64,000 nucleotides of DNA, from positions 30,082-94,081 of the forward strand of contig JAAYAG010000118.1 in the NCBI GenBank assembly GCA_012719495.1. The letters run 5' to 3'. Of this stretch, positions 35,826 through 44,329 are shown piece after piece. A program made the position numbers and the translations under genes. Numbering within the stretch: position 1 is the stretch's first letter; each line of letters opens with the position of its first letter. The notes beneath the pieces are model-generated. The model was not told the DNA's origin and ran no database searches. It saw only the letters and a list, made by a program, of their open reading frames with translations. The stretch comes from Bacteroidales bacterium (GTDB taxonomy: Bacteria > Bacteroidota > Bacteroidia > Bacteroidales > Prolixibacteraceae).

Positions 35826-37769
35826 ATGTCGGGAAATTGGTTTCGTAAGGTGCCATTGCGCGGCTCGATCATTGCTTTTTTGATTGTGGCTACGTTTTTG
35901 ATTTATTTTCAAACCCTTTCTTTTGGCTTCCTGAATTTCGACGATGGTCAGTTTGTTACAGAAAACGAAGTAGTTAGTAGCGATGCATCTTCGTTTGCCG
36001 ATTGTTTCCGGTATAAATTCGGCGAACATGATTATTTTCCGCTTACTTATGCATTCTTCCGTTTGTTACGCCTGTTGTTTGGTTTCAATCCTGTAGTTTT
36101 TCATGCCACAAATTTGCTGTTTCATATTGCCAATGTTGTGTTGATTTTCTTTTTGTGTATGAGAATCTTAGCAAAGTTTTGGCCCTCAAGAAAGAACAAC
36201 GAGCTGTCTGCAGCTATTATTGCTTTTATTTTTTCCTTTCACCCTATTCATGTTGAATCGGTTTCGTGGGTGATCGACTTGAAGGACCTTATGTTTACTT
36301 TCTTCTATTTGTCGGCCTTATTGCTTTATTGGAAGTGGATCGAAGACCGAAAAATAGTATTTTATTATCTGGCATTTTTCCTTGCGTTGTTATCGATGCT
36401 TTCCAAATCGACAGCTATTACTCTCGTTGCAGCACTGTTTTGGGTCGATCTTGTTATTGGCCGTAAAGGGTTGAAAGATATGATTCTTGAAAAGATTCCT
36501 TTTCTTCTGCTAACCCTTACCGGTTTTTATATTTTCGGGCTGTTTACTAATCCAGGGGGGGCATTGCTCGGTTTGACCGGCGGAATGGCTGAAGGCGCTG
36601 CGCCTTATTTCCCGGCCTCGGTGGCTTCGTTGCCTGTTTTTTTACAGCGCATTGTTATTGCTTCTTTTCGGCTTGGGTTTTGGATAATGCATTCGGTTTT
36701 TCCTTTCGAGCTGAACTTGTTTCTTATGCGAAGCGTGTTGCTCGAAAAGTATGCTTTACTGCTTCCGTTTATCCCGTTTTTACTCGTTGCGGGCTTCAGC
36801 GGAATATGGTTGTTGCGCAAGAAAACGCCATTGATGCTTTATGGTCTTGCATTTCTGTTGATTACACTCTCGCCGGCATTCGCTAAGTCGGATGTTGGAA
36901 TTTCAATATTTGTTCCCGACCGCTACATGTACCTTCCGCTTCTTGGGTTGTTACTGGTTTTATCGGGGCTTCTCGTTTTGTTTCAGCAAAGGGTGAGGTG
37001 GGGATTACTTATTGTTTTTTCAATCTTTTGGGGATGGAGAACTATTGATTACCTCCCTGTCTGGAAGAATAATTACACCTTATATGATTATTGTTTGTCG
37101 CTTAATCCTGAGTCTTCTGTACCAAGGCTCAACCGGGCTATGAGTTATTTTAAGGAAGGGAAAAACAAGGAAGCCTTGATCGATTTCGATTTTTACATCA
37201 AGCATTTTCCTTACGAAGATACCGATGCTGCTTATCTAAACAGGGGAGCAATACTTGCCTCTCAGGGAGATACGGCAAGTGCGATGAACGATTTTCAAGC
37301 TGTATTGCGTTCTGATCCGAAAAATACTGGTGCTTTGCTCAATTGTGGCAATATATACTTGGCAAAGAATGAACTTGACAATGCCCGGGAATATTTTTCA
37401 ACGGCTTATGATATTGATTCGACGAATTATTTGTTGAATAAAAAAATTGCTTCGTTATACAACAAGGCTGGAAATCACCCTGTGGCTTTACGTTTTGCTG
37501 AAAAATGCCACGCTCAAGATGCTGGCGATATAGATGTATTACGCTTGCTTGGTGTTTCGAATTTATTTGTTGGCAACCTTAGACAAGCGATTGATTTTTT
37601 TTCTGAAGTTATTGATAAAGAGGATAAATACCCTGATTTGTGGTATTACCGGGCAATGGCATACTTTGGTATTAAGGATTATTCTCGTGCAAAATCGGAT
37701 GTTGAAGAAGCAAAACGCAGAAACGTTAAATGTGACCCGGAATTTGAAAAAAAGTTGTACGCTCAATGA
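35826..37769 (+). CDS. TMTC-like GT-C glycosyltransferase with C-terminal TPR repeats
   Basis: A 647-residue membrane protein. Residues 1-415 hold about ten helices in the TMTC/GT-C arrangement: a first extracytoplasmic loop with FDDGQFVTEN (candidate catalytic acidic pair), then FHATNLLFHIANVVLI, FSFHPIHVESVSWVIDLKD and VPDRYMYLPLLGLL. Residues about 430-640 are TPR repeats (PRLNRAMSYFKEGKNKEALI, AYLNRGAILASQGD, ALLNCGNIYLAKNELDNARE). In animals, TMTC proteins use dolichyl-phosphate-mannose to O-mannosylate proteins. Bacterial homologues are poorly studied. A second such protein lies at 39791-41791. Confidence 0.75.
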   Translation: MSGNWFRKVPLRGSIIAFLIVATFLIYFQTLSFGFLNFDDGQFVTENEVVSSDASSFADCFRYKFGEHDYFPLTYAFFRLLRLLFGFNPVVFHATNLLFHIANVVLIFFLCMRILAKFWPSRKNNELSAAIIAFIFSFHPIHVESVSWVIDLKDLMFTFFYLSALLLYWKWIEDRKIVFYYLAFFLALLSMLSKSTAITLVAALFWVDLVIGRKGLKDMILEKIPFLLLTLTGFYIFGLFTNPGGALLGLTGGMAEGAAPYFPASVASLPVFLQRIVIASFRLGFWIMHSVFPFELNLFLMRSVLLEKYALLLPFIPFLLVAGFSGIWLLRKKTPLMLYGLAFLLITLSPAFAKSDVGISIFVPDRYMYLPLLGLLLVLSGLLVLFQQRVRWGLLIVFSIFWGWRTIDYLPVWKNNYTLYDYCLSLNPESSVPRLNRAMSYFKEGKNKEALIDFDFYIKHFPYEDTDAAYLNRGAILASQGDTASAMNDFQAVLRSDPKNTGALLNCGNIYLAKNELDNAREYFSTAYDIDSTNYLLNKKIASLYNKAGNHPVALRFAEKCHAQDAGDIDVLRLLGVSNLFVGNLRQAIDFFSEVIDKEDKYPDLWYYRAMAYFGIKDYSRAKSDVEEAKRRNVKCDPEFEKKLYAQ

Positions 37770-37850
37770 TTTCTTATTTATCAACATCTTATAGTTGAAA
37801 AAAACAACAAAATAGTTTTTGTTAAATCGAAATTGGATATCTTTTTTTAT

Positions 37851-37858
37851 TATTTTTG
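37851..37858 (+). promoter_or_regulatory. -7 box upstream of the C-terminally anchored protein gene
   Basis: TATTTTTG matches TAnnTTTG and lies 24 bases before the ATG at 37883. It excludes the upstream in-frame TTG as a start. No TTTG at normal -33 spacing. Confidence 0.45.
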
Positions 37859-37882
37859 TCCAAAATTAAACAATACAACACA

Positions 37883-38602
37883 ATGAAAAAATCTTCTTTA
37901 TTTATTGCCGCCGTGCTAAGCCTTGGTGTGGCAGGAACACTTAAGGCAGAATTACCTGCATTAGAGGTTTCAGCTCCTATTGTAACCTTGCCTCATACAT
38001 TTAGTTTTTCTTCTCCTGCGAGTGGTCTAATTGATATTAACAATGATGGCACTGGAGATTTTGAAATTGAATTTGATGTCTTTAGTTCTTCTGGTTCATA
38101 TTCATATTCATGTTATTTTGAGAGCTTAAATTCGAATCAAGTTATTGTTGAATACGAAGGATATATTTCTTCGGCTCCTGGCGAAACCAAAGCACCACTA
38201 TCTGCTGGTGGTCCTCGTTATGTTTCTTTGTTGGAACGGGGTGAATTGATTGGGGCTACACTTCCTGAAGAAATGTCTTGGAGATTGGGTGGTTTGATTA
38301 TGGGGCAGCCCAACTTTAAATCTCCATCTCTTGGAGCCACTACGCAAGACGGGGTGTATTCGGGGTATATTGGAACATATTTTTCAGCAGGTACCGATCA
38401 TTATTATGGTTGGTTGAATGTTGAAGTTGACCCGAACGAAACTTGGGTAACTATTCATTCTGCTGGTTATGGCACAGCGCCCGAGGCTCCTGTTCCTGCA
38501 GGTCTTGGCGACCCATTTGCCGTACCAGTGCCACTTATTGCTTCGGTATTGGGTTTGGGCCTTATTGGTGGTGGCATTTTTCTGAAAAGAAGAAAGAAAT
38601 AA
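37883..38602 (+). CDS. Secreted protein with PEP-CTERM-like C-terminal sorting signal
   Basis: A 239-residue protein from ATG 37883 with a signal peptide (MKKSSLFIAAVLSLGVAGTLKA). The body is beta-rich and contains YYGWLNVEVDP, a segment often seen in PEP-CTERM-type proteins, plus an INNDGTGDFEIEFD calcium-binding-like turn. The C-terminus has three parts: PVP near residue 215, one hydrophobic helix (LIASVLGLGLIGGGIF) and a basic KRRKK end. This matches exosortase-type sorting signals, though not the strict PEP or IPTL version. No exosortase gene is in the window. It lies between glycosyltransferase genes, so it may be a cell-surface glycoprotein. Function unknown. Confidence 0.6.
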   Translation: MKKSSLFIAAVLSLGVAGTLKAELPALEVSAPIVTLPHTFSFSSPASGLIDINNDGTGDFEIEFDVFSSSGSYSYSCYFESLNSNQVIVEYEGYISSAPGETKAPLSAGGPRYVSLLERGELIGATLPEEMSWRLGGLIMGQPNFKSPSLGATTQDGVYSGYIGTYFSAGTDHYYGWLNVEVDPNETWVTIHSAGYGTAPEAPVPAGLGDPFAVPVPLIASVLGLGLIGGGIFLKRRKK

Positions 38603-38621
38603 TACAGTATTGAATACATTG

Positions 38622-38655
38622 AAAAGCCTTCGGAATAATTCAGGAGGCTTTTTTT
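38622..38655 (+). terminator. Rho-independent terminator after the anchored protein gene
   Basis: AAAAGCCT (38622-38629) pairs with AGGCTTTT (38645-38652), followed by further T residues. It starts 20 bp after the stop codon. Confidence 0.8.
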
Positions 38656-38726
38656 TTCTTATAAACTCACTGATGGATTGGTATTCGCTTTATATTTTTT
38701 TGTAGTTTCACGTTTCAAAGTATGAC

Positions 38727-39437
38727 ATGAAGCCTAACGTATTAATTATAATACCTGCTTATAATGAGGAAGCTACAATCGTTCAGGTACTTGAGAGCTT
38801 GCAACAAGAGTGTCCTGATTACCAAATTCTTGTAGTGAATGATGCGTCAACCGATTCTACTTCTCAGCTCGCCAAAACTACGGGGGTAGCTGTTGTGGTC
38901 GATTTGCCGGTTAATTTAGGGATTGGTGGTGCGGTACAGACTGGTTTGCGTTATGCTACACGGAATAATTTCGATTGTGCCCTGCAATTTGATGCTGATG
39001 GGCAACACAAAGCTTCAGATGTTAATGTGCTGGTAAACATGGTACTATCGGGTGAGTGTGATGTCGCCATCGGGTCGCGGTTTGTTGGTGATGCTAAGAT
39101 GCAAGGCACCGATTTTCTTCGACGGATTGGAATAAGGGTATTTGAATTTCTCAGTATTCTTTTAATTAGAAAACGGATTCGTGATCACACCTCGGGGTTC
39201 AGGGCTTTTAACCGGCAGGCTTTACAATTTATTAAACGTGAATACCCTGTCGATTACCCAGAACCAGAAATTGTTGTTCTTTTGGCGCGTAACAAATTTG
39301 TTATAAAAGAAGTATTTACACAAATGTATTCCCGGCAGGGTGGGGTATCTTCGATTTCGATTTTTCAAGGCCCGTATTACATGTTTAAAGTTGTAATTTC
39401 GATGATTATGGCCAGCTTGAGGCCGAGAGAAATGTAA
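38727..39437 (+). CDS. GT2 glycosyltransferase, DPM1-like
   Basis: A 236-residue soluble GT2 enzyme of the dolichyl-phosphate-mannose synthase-like group: VLIIIPAYNEEATIVQVLESL, LVVNDASTDST, NLGIGGAVQTGL, LQFDADGQHK (the DXD-type metal site) and DHTSGFRAFN. It lacks the two C-terminal helices of longer relatives, so it acts at the inner face of the membrane and likely makes a polyprenyl-phosphate-linked sugar. The sugar is not known. It precedes a DUF2304 gene by 7 bp, so both are in one operon with the second TMTC-like gene. Confidence 0.87.
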   Translation: MKPNVLIIIPAYNEEATIVQVLESLQQECPDYQILVVNDASTDSTSQLAKTTGVAVVVDLPVNLGIGGAVQTGLRYATRNNFDCALQFDADGQHKASDVNVLVNMVLSGECDVAIGSRFVGDAKMQGTDFLRRIGIRVFEFLSILLIRKRIRDHTSGFRAFNRQALQFIKREYPVDYPEPEIVVLLARNKFVIKEVFTQMYSRQGGVSSISIFQGPYYMFKVVISMIMASLRPREM

Positions 39438-39444
39438 TTTTGGA

Positions 39445-39864
39445 ATGGACAGAATACAAATTATATCGATTTTTGCCAGTCTCCTTATTTTTATAGGGGT
39501 ACTAAACCTTGTCAGGCGAAAGAAGCTTAAGACTGAATATTCGCTTATATGGTTAGCAGTATCGCTTGTCTTTGTTATCTTTTCGTTTTGGCGCGAAGGG
39601 ATCGATAAAATTTCAGCCATTGTAGGAATTGCCTATGCCCCGTCGGTCCTTTTTATCATTCTTTTAATTGGCATAATTTTACTCTTAATAGAGTTTTCGA
39701 TAATTATATCAAAGCAAGCTGAACGGATTAAAATTTTGGTTCAGGAAGTGGCTTTGTTGAAACTAGATATTGAAAAAAATAAAGTAGCAGATGAGCAAAA
39801 AAAATCAGAAAATATATCAAAATCAGAAGAATCTGAAACCGTCTTTATCGAAAAAGAAAAATAA
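39445..39864 (+). CDS. DUF2304 membrane protein
   Basis: A 139-residue protein with three helices (IISIFASLLIFIGVL, LIWLAVSLVFVIFSF, PSVLFIILLIGIILLL) and a charged cytoplasmic C-terminus with a coiled-coil look. It matches DUF2304, a family that often sits next to DPM-like GT2 genes, as here. A role as small partner of the glycosyltransferase is an inference. Its 3' end overlaps the next gene by 74 bp in another frame. Confidence 0.8.
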   Translation: MDRIQIISIFASLLIFIGVLNLVRRKKLKTEYSLIWLAVSLVFVIFSFWREGIDKISAIVGIAYAPSVLFIILLIGIILLLIEFSIIISKQAERIKILVQEVALLKLDIEKNKVADEQKKSENISKSEESETVFIEKEK

Positions 39865-41791
39865 CGGGTTGGAAAATTTGGCCTCGAAGCCTTTGTTTTT
39901 TCCTCTTTTCTTTTTGTGTGTAACCTTTCTGGCTTATTTCAATAGCTTTACTGTTCCGTTTTTGTTTGATGATTATAACCAGATTCTTAACCGGGCAAAC
40001 ATTCACTCGTTTACTGTTTTTAACGATCTTTCGTTTTGGCTAAATGTCAATCAACGTCCATTTTCATTGTTTACCCTTGCTGTTAATTATCATTTTGGCG
40101 GGGAAAACGTTTTTGGGTATCATTTGCTGAATGTTTTCATTCATTTTCTCTCCGGGTTGTTTTTATTTTATTGGTTACGCATGCTTCCTGAGGTAAATTC
40201 TTCGACACGAAGAAGCTGGCTTCCGCTACTTGCAACACTCTTTTTCCTACTTCATCCGGCACAAATACAGTCGGTTACCTATATTATTCAACGTATGACT
40301 TCTTTGGCCGGAATGTTTCTCATTCTTTCAGTATTGTTATATACTTACGGAAGGCTGGAACATGTGCGGCAAGCTGATTTCAGAAAGGGTTTTTTTTATT
40401 ATTGCGCTGCAATACTGGCTGGAGTATTAGGACTTCTTTCAAAGCAAAATGCAGTTGTTTTTCCTGTTGTTTTCCTGTTGGTCGAGTTTTTCTTCATTAG
40501 AAATAAGGGTGGAAAGATTTATCGTACGTACTTGATTTCTATGCTTGCTGTGGGAATTGTTGCTTTGGCAGCCGCGTTGGTTCTCGTTGGTCTTCCTACC
40601 GAGAATGCCTCTATTTCACGAGTCGATTATCTGGCTACTCAAATGCAGGTAATTCCCCGCTATTTTCAACTCATGTTGCTTCCAATTGGGCTAAGTATCG
40701 ACCAAGGGGTGAAAATTGTTGATGGCTTCTTTAATGTTTGGAGTTTATTGGGAGCATTGTTTAATCTTGCGATGCTTGGTTTTTCCATATACATGGTTAA
40801 AAAAGAGCCACTCATATCGTTTGGAATTTTGTGGATATATATTACGCTTTTCATCGAATCATCGATTTTTCCTATTACCGATCCAATGTTCGACCAACGA
40901 ATGTACTTGCCATTAGCTGGTTTTAGTTTGGTTTTACTGGCATTGGCCGATCGATATTTTTTTAGCCGAAATCAACCTCTGCTAAAGCCGGTAGTCGTTG
41001 TGGTTTTATGTTTGCTTTGTGGAGCCACTATTGCCCGAAACAACCTCTTCAATGAGCCAGTTCGCGTGTGGAAAGATGTGACCCAAAAACATCCTAAGCA
41101 TCTTCGCGGATGGATGGCACTAGGAAAAACGTATTTCGAGCAAGGCGATTACTCTATTCCAGAAGCAATTAACTGTTTTGAAACCGCTCGCGAAATAGCT
41201 CCTAGCCATGAAGAAAATTTGTTGGATTTGGGGGCTGCATATCTTGCCACGCAACAAAATGAAAAGGCGATTTCGTGCTTTTCAATTCTAGCCAATTCTG
41301 ATAATCCTGAGTTTAAGAGTCAGGCATTACGGGTTATGGCAGCGTACAATGCTGGACGTAAAAACATAGAAGAGTCGGCGAAATATTTTAACGATTTGTT
41401 GGTTATGAATCCGGCAGACCATAAGACCCGCGAGGCTTTGTTTATGTTGTATTTTAATGAAAGTAACTTTTTGCAGGCTGCCAATGTGGCAAAAAAATGG
41501 CTTGCTGCCTATCCAAGGAATGCTCAGGCTCATCATTTTATGGGGAAGGCTCAATTCTCTCTTAATAACAAGAACGAGGCTGAAAAGTACCTGAATTCGG
41601 CATTGAATATCGACTCAAACCATGCAGAATCAATGATGCTTTTGTCGAATATCTATGTAAACCGGTTTGAATATGACAAGGCGATCAGTATACTTGAACA
41701 GGCCTATACGATTAGCAAAAACAACTCTATCCCTAAAAATATTGATTTGATTAAACAGTTGAAGCAGAAAGTTCCGGCTCCTACGAACTGA
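39791..41791 (+). CDS. Second TMTC-like GT-C glycosyltransferase with TPR repeats
   Basis: A 666-residue protein with a basic N-terminal tail (about 35 residues, rich in Lys/Asn), then about ten helices. It keeps the loop FLFDDYNQILNRANIH with an acidic pair and YHLLNVFIHFLSGLFLFY, and LLHPAQIQSVTYIIQRM and DQRMYLPLAGFSL occupy the TMTC positions. TPR repeats cover about residues 430-660. The start at 39791 lies inside the DUF2304 gene. A later start would lose only the basic tail (next Met is far inside), so 39791 is kept with moderate certainty. Same architecture as the gene at 35826 but clearly diverged. Confidence 0.75.
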   Translation: MSKKNQKIYQNQKNLKPSLSKKKNNGLENLASKPLFFPLFFLCVTFLAYFNSFTVPFLFDDYNQILNRANIHSFTVFNDLSFWLNVNQRPFSLFTLAVNYHFGGENVFGYHLLNVFIHFLSGLFLFYWLRMLPEVNSSTRRSWLPLLATLFFLLHPAQIQSVTYIIQRMTSLAGMFLILSVLLYTYGRLEHVRQADFRKGFFYYCAAILAGVLGLLSKQNAVVFPVVFLLVEFFFIRNKGGKIYRTYLISMLAVGIVALAAALVLVGLPTENASISRVDYLATQMQVIPRYFQLMLLPIGLSIDQGVKIVDGFFNVWSLLGALFNLAMLGFSIYMVKKEPLISFGILWIYITLFIESSIFPITDPMFDQRMYLPLAGFSLVLLALADRYFFSRNQPLLKPVVVVVLCLLCGATIARNNLFNEPVRVWKDVTQKHPKHLRGWMALGKTYFEQGDYSIPEAINCFETAREIAPSHEENLLDLGAAYLATQQNEKAISCFSILANSDNPEFKSQALRVMAAYNAGRKNIEESAKYFNDLLVMNPADHKTREALFMLYFNESNFLQAANVAKKWLAAYPRNAQAHHFMGKAQFSLNNKNEAEKYLNSALNIDSNHAESMMLLSNIYVNRFEYDKAISILEQAYTISKNNSIPKNIDLIKQLKQKVPAPTN

Positions 41792-41829
41792 ATGATCTCA
41801 TAATGTGGGTTTTTCGTGTTCAATTACAT

Positions 41830-42768
41830 TTATTGATGGGCAAAAGCAAAGATTTCCATCAGAAATGCGATTCCTCCATGAATAAAAACCCCGCCCCAGA
41901 TGTTGCGACTGTATAGCGCTATAATTCCGAGCAAATAGCCTCCAAAAATTGAACTTATGGTTTCTACAATTGGTTTTCCAAAGTGTAATGCGGCATAGGT
42001 TGCAGCCATTGGTAAAATGGCATCTTTTCCAAGAAACTTGGCTAGGCCAATGATCAGAAATCCACGGAACAACACTTCGGTGTTGATGAAGTCGAAAACG
42101 TAAATGGTTTCGTAGAATATTTTGCTGAAAATTTCTGGTATGTTATAATAAGCTGCAAATGAAGCGCCTCCTGTTCTTTTGTAAAGAGGGTAGTAGGAAA
42201 TAAAATCGGGCAGGAGCGAGGCTATATAAATAATTGGAACCATTCCAAGCAGCATGATCAGGTAGGGCTTAAAATCGACCTTGTTAAAACGTAACCCATA
42301 GATGCCAAAATCTTCCTTTCTGTCGAAAATTAATTTTAGAATAATGAGCATAAATAAGATTGTGATAAAGCCATAAGTATTGAAAAGTATTTTATACCAA
42401 AACTTATAAGCTTGTTGTGGGGTTTCGTTCAGAACAAAATCTGAAATCATTGGAAATATTGAACGATCGATGGCCAGAATTAGTAGGCCTAACGAACTTT
42501 TCAACCAGAAAGAACCGGAAAGTAAAGGTTTCTTCTGGCTAAATAGAAAAATAATAGCAATAACCCCATAATAAGCAACAGCGTGTAGGGCAAAATAAAG
42601 TAAGGAGCGTATGGGCTTACCGTAGAAACTGTCGATATACGAATTTTCTAAGTCAATTTTGTAGTTTATTGCAATTAGGATGGCGACAAAGACCGAAAAG
42701 CACACATATATTTTAGATGAGAAATATCCTTTGTGAAAATCTTTCAAATAGATGAAAAATTTCTTCAT
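41830..42768 (-). CDS. CPBP-family intramembrane protein, altered first motif
   Basis: A 312-residue membrane protein with about eight helices. The C-terminal part fits the CPBP (Abi/Rce1-like) fold: NTEVLFRGFLIIGLAK at the EExxxR position (first Glu replaced by Thr, second kept), ALHFGKP for the FxxxH motif, and HGGIAFL for the last His motif. Members are intramembrane peptidases or partners of unknown activity. Because one catalytic Glu is missing, activity is uncertain. It ends convergently to the second TMTC-like gene. Confidence 0.75.
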   Translation of the reverse strand: MKKFFIYLKDFHKGYFSSKIYVCFSVFVAILIAINYKIDLENSYIDSFYGKPIRSLLYFALHAVAYYGVIAIIFLFSQKKPLLSGSFWLKSSLGLLILAIDRSIFPMISDFVLNETPQQAYKFWYKILFNTYGFITILFMLIILKLIFDRKEDFGIYGLRFNKVDFKPYLIMLLGMVPIIYIASLLPDFISYYPLYKRTGGASFAAYYNIPEIFSKIFYETIYVFDFINTEVLFRGFLIIGLAKFLGKDAILPMAATYAALHFGKPIVETISSIFGGYLLGIIALYSRNIWGGVFIHGGIAFLMEIFAFAHQ

Positions 42769-42782
42769 AATTAATTGTCTGA

Positions 42783-43205
42783 TTATTTTATGACTACGTT
42801 TTCATCGTATGTAGCAATTTTCTTTTTCCACTCTTCGGGGATGGGAATGCTTAGCCGCTCTTTCAAGTCGAAACAAACCATAACAGCATGGCAGGTTGAA
42901 AGCAGTTCTCCGCTATGTTCGTCGATAATGCAATGTTCCATGGTAATACTTTTTGTCCCGATTTGAGCCACTCTGGTTTCTACTAAAATGCGAGTTTTCA
43001 TAAAGATAGGTTTCAGATAATCAATTTTTATTGATGCCCCTACAATTCCAATTGTAACAAAGTCCATTTCGGGAAGTACTTCTTCAAAATAATTAAGCTT
43101 GCCTGCATCGAAGTAGTTTTGATACACAGTATTGGAAACATGTCCCATAACATCAACATCGCTGAAGCGTACCTGTACCGGGAATTTGTTTTTAAATGTT
43201 GCCAT
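42783..43205 (-). CDS. Acyl-CoA thioesterase (4HBT hot-dog family)
   Basis: A 140-residue hot-dog protein. PVQVRFSDVDVMGHVSNTVYQNYFD holds the catalytic Asp of the 4HBT/YbgC group. FVTIGIVGASIKIDYLKPIFMKTRI and TKSITMEHCII complete the fold. It hydrolyses acyl-CoA or aryl-CoA esters; the substrate is not known. It follows the GT4 gene after 20 bp, with the CPBP gene 14 bp downstream. Confidence 0.85.
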   Translation of the reverse strand: MATFKNKFPVQVRFSDVDVMGHVSNTVYQNYFDAGKLNYFEEVLPEMDFVTIGIVGASIKIDYLKPIFMKTRILVETRVAQIGTKSITMEHCIIDEHSGELLSTCHAVMVCFDLKERLSIPIPEEWKKKIATYDENVVIK

Positions 43206-43225
43206 GATTCTTTAACGCTTATTTT

Positions 43226-44320
43226 TTATTTATTGTTTTGCAGAATGTTGTAATATAATTGTTTGTGGTTCTCAACAAAAGTCTCCACGGTAAATTTTTT
43301 ATCTTCGATATGTTCAAAATTCCCGTCAATTGCTTTTTGCATGGCATCGATGAGGCCTTGAGGTGAGTACTCATCCATGGTAATGATGTTGCCCGAAACG
43401 ACCTCGGGAAGTGATCCCTGTCCCGATGATATGAGTGGAATTTTCATGGAACAAGCTTCTACAGCTGTAAATCCAAATCCTTCGCACAATGACGGAATTA
43501 TTACACAGTGGCTCGTTAATAATTCGTTAATGAGTTGTTCGTGTGGTAGTTGTGATAAGAATATAGAGCTTGTGGAAAGTTTACCATTACAAATCTCGTG
43601 CTTTATCTTTTTGAAAATGCGTGGTATTTGAGGCGACACAATAAACTTGAATCTGATTTGAGTATTTTTTTGCTGCATTTCTTTAGTTGCATCAATCAGA
43701 ATATCAAGGCCTTTTGATGCACCAGCCCTTCCAAAAAAACAAAAAGTGAACGGTTGCCCCGGTTTTTTCCATAGCGGTAAATCATAAAGAATTCCATTGT
43801 AAATCCGGGTTATCTTTTGTTTTGCTATTCCGTTGTTTTCTAATGTTTTTCGGGTGAAATCAGATACTGCAACGTAGTGGTCAAAGCTCAACTTCAATAA
43901 CCATTTTTCGAAGCCTTTGAAAACCCATCGGGATGGTTTCGAAAGGAAGGGCATTTTTAGCCATAAGCTAGCCCAAACCTCATGAACAGTGATAATTACT
44001 TTTTTACCAAGCAGTTTTCCTGCAAGCCAGGCCCCAATTGCTGCGCTATAGGTTGAGGTATGGATAATTTGTGCGTGACGACCCTGTCTTATGATTTGTG
44101 GTAATGCAATGAGAGAAAAGAGTAATCGTGCCGGTGCTGCGATGCGATAAATGGTTACTCCTTTAATTGTTTCTTTAGCAGGAAGTTGTTTGTTGTATTT
44201 CCAGGTAATGAATGTTGCTTCATTTCCATCGGTCACCAAAGTTTCGGCCAGCGAAGAGAAAAGTTTCTCGACCCCGCCTACATGAGGCTTATAAAAATCG
44301 GTGACAAACAGAATGTGCAT
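43226..44320 (-). CDS. GT4-family glycosyltransferase
   Basis: A 364-residue GT-B enzyme. The N-terminal domain starts HILFVTDFYKPHVGGVEKL, and the C-terminal domain has FCFFGRAGASKGLDILIDA and SLCEGFGFTAVEACSMKIPLI, which carries the E-x7-E nucleotide-binding motif. It transfers a sugar from a nucleotide donor at the inner membrane. Donor and acceptor unknown. ATG at 44320; OB-fold and YceI genes lie upstream on the same strand. Confidence 0.88.
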   Translation of the reverse strand: MHILFVTDFYKPHVGGVEKLFSSLAETLVTDGNEATFITWKYNKQLPAKETIKGVTIYRIAAPARLLFSLIALPQIIRQGRHAQIIHTSTYSAAIGAWLAGKLLGKKVIITVHEVWASLWLKMPFLSKPSRWVFKGFEKWLLKLSFDHYVAVSDFTRKTLENNGIAKQKITRIYNGILYDLPLWKKPGQPFTFCFFGRAGASKGLDILIDATKEMQQKNTQIRFKFIVSPQIPRIFKKIKHEICNGKLSTSSIFLSQLPHEQLINELLTSHCVIIPSLCEGFGFTAVEACSMKIPLISSGQGSLPEVVSGNIITMDEYSPQGLIDAMQKAIDGNFEHIEDKKFTVETFVENHKQLYYNILQNNK

Positions 44321-44329
44321 CGCAACCTG

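Noticed and set aside
37818..37858. TTTG at 37818 as -33 partner of the -7 box at 37851
   Set aside because: The spacer is 29 bases, too long for the Bacteroidota consensus; only the -7 box is listed.
41830..42768. CPBP gene as the missing exosortase for the anchored protein
   Set aside because: Exosortases need a Cys and two Arg in conserved places; this protein has CPBP motifs instead.
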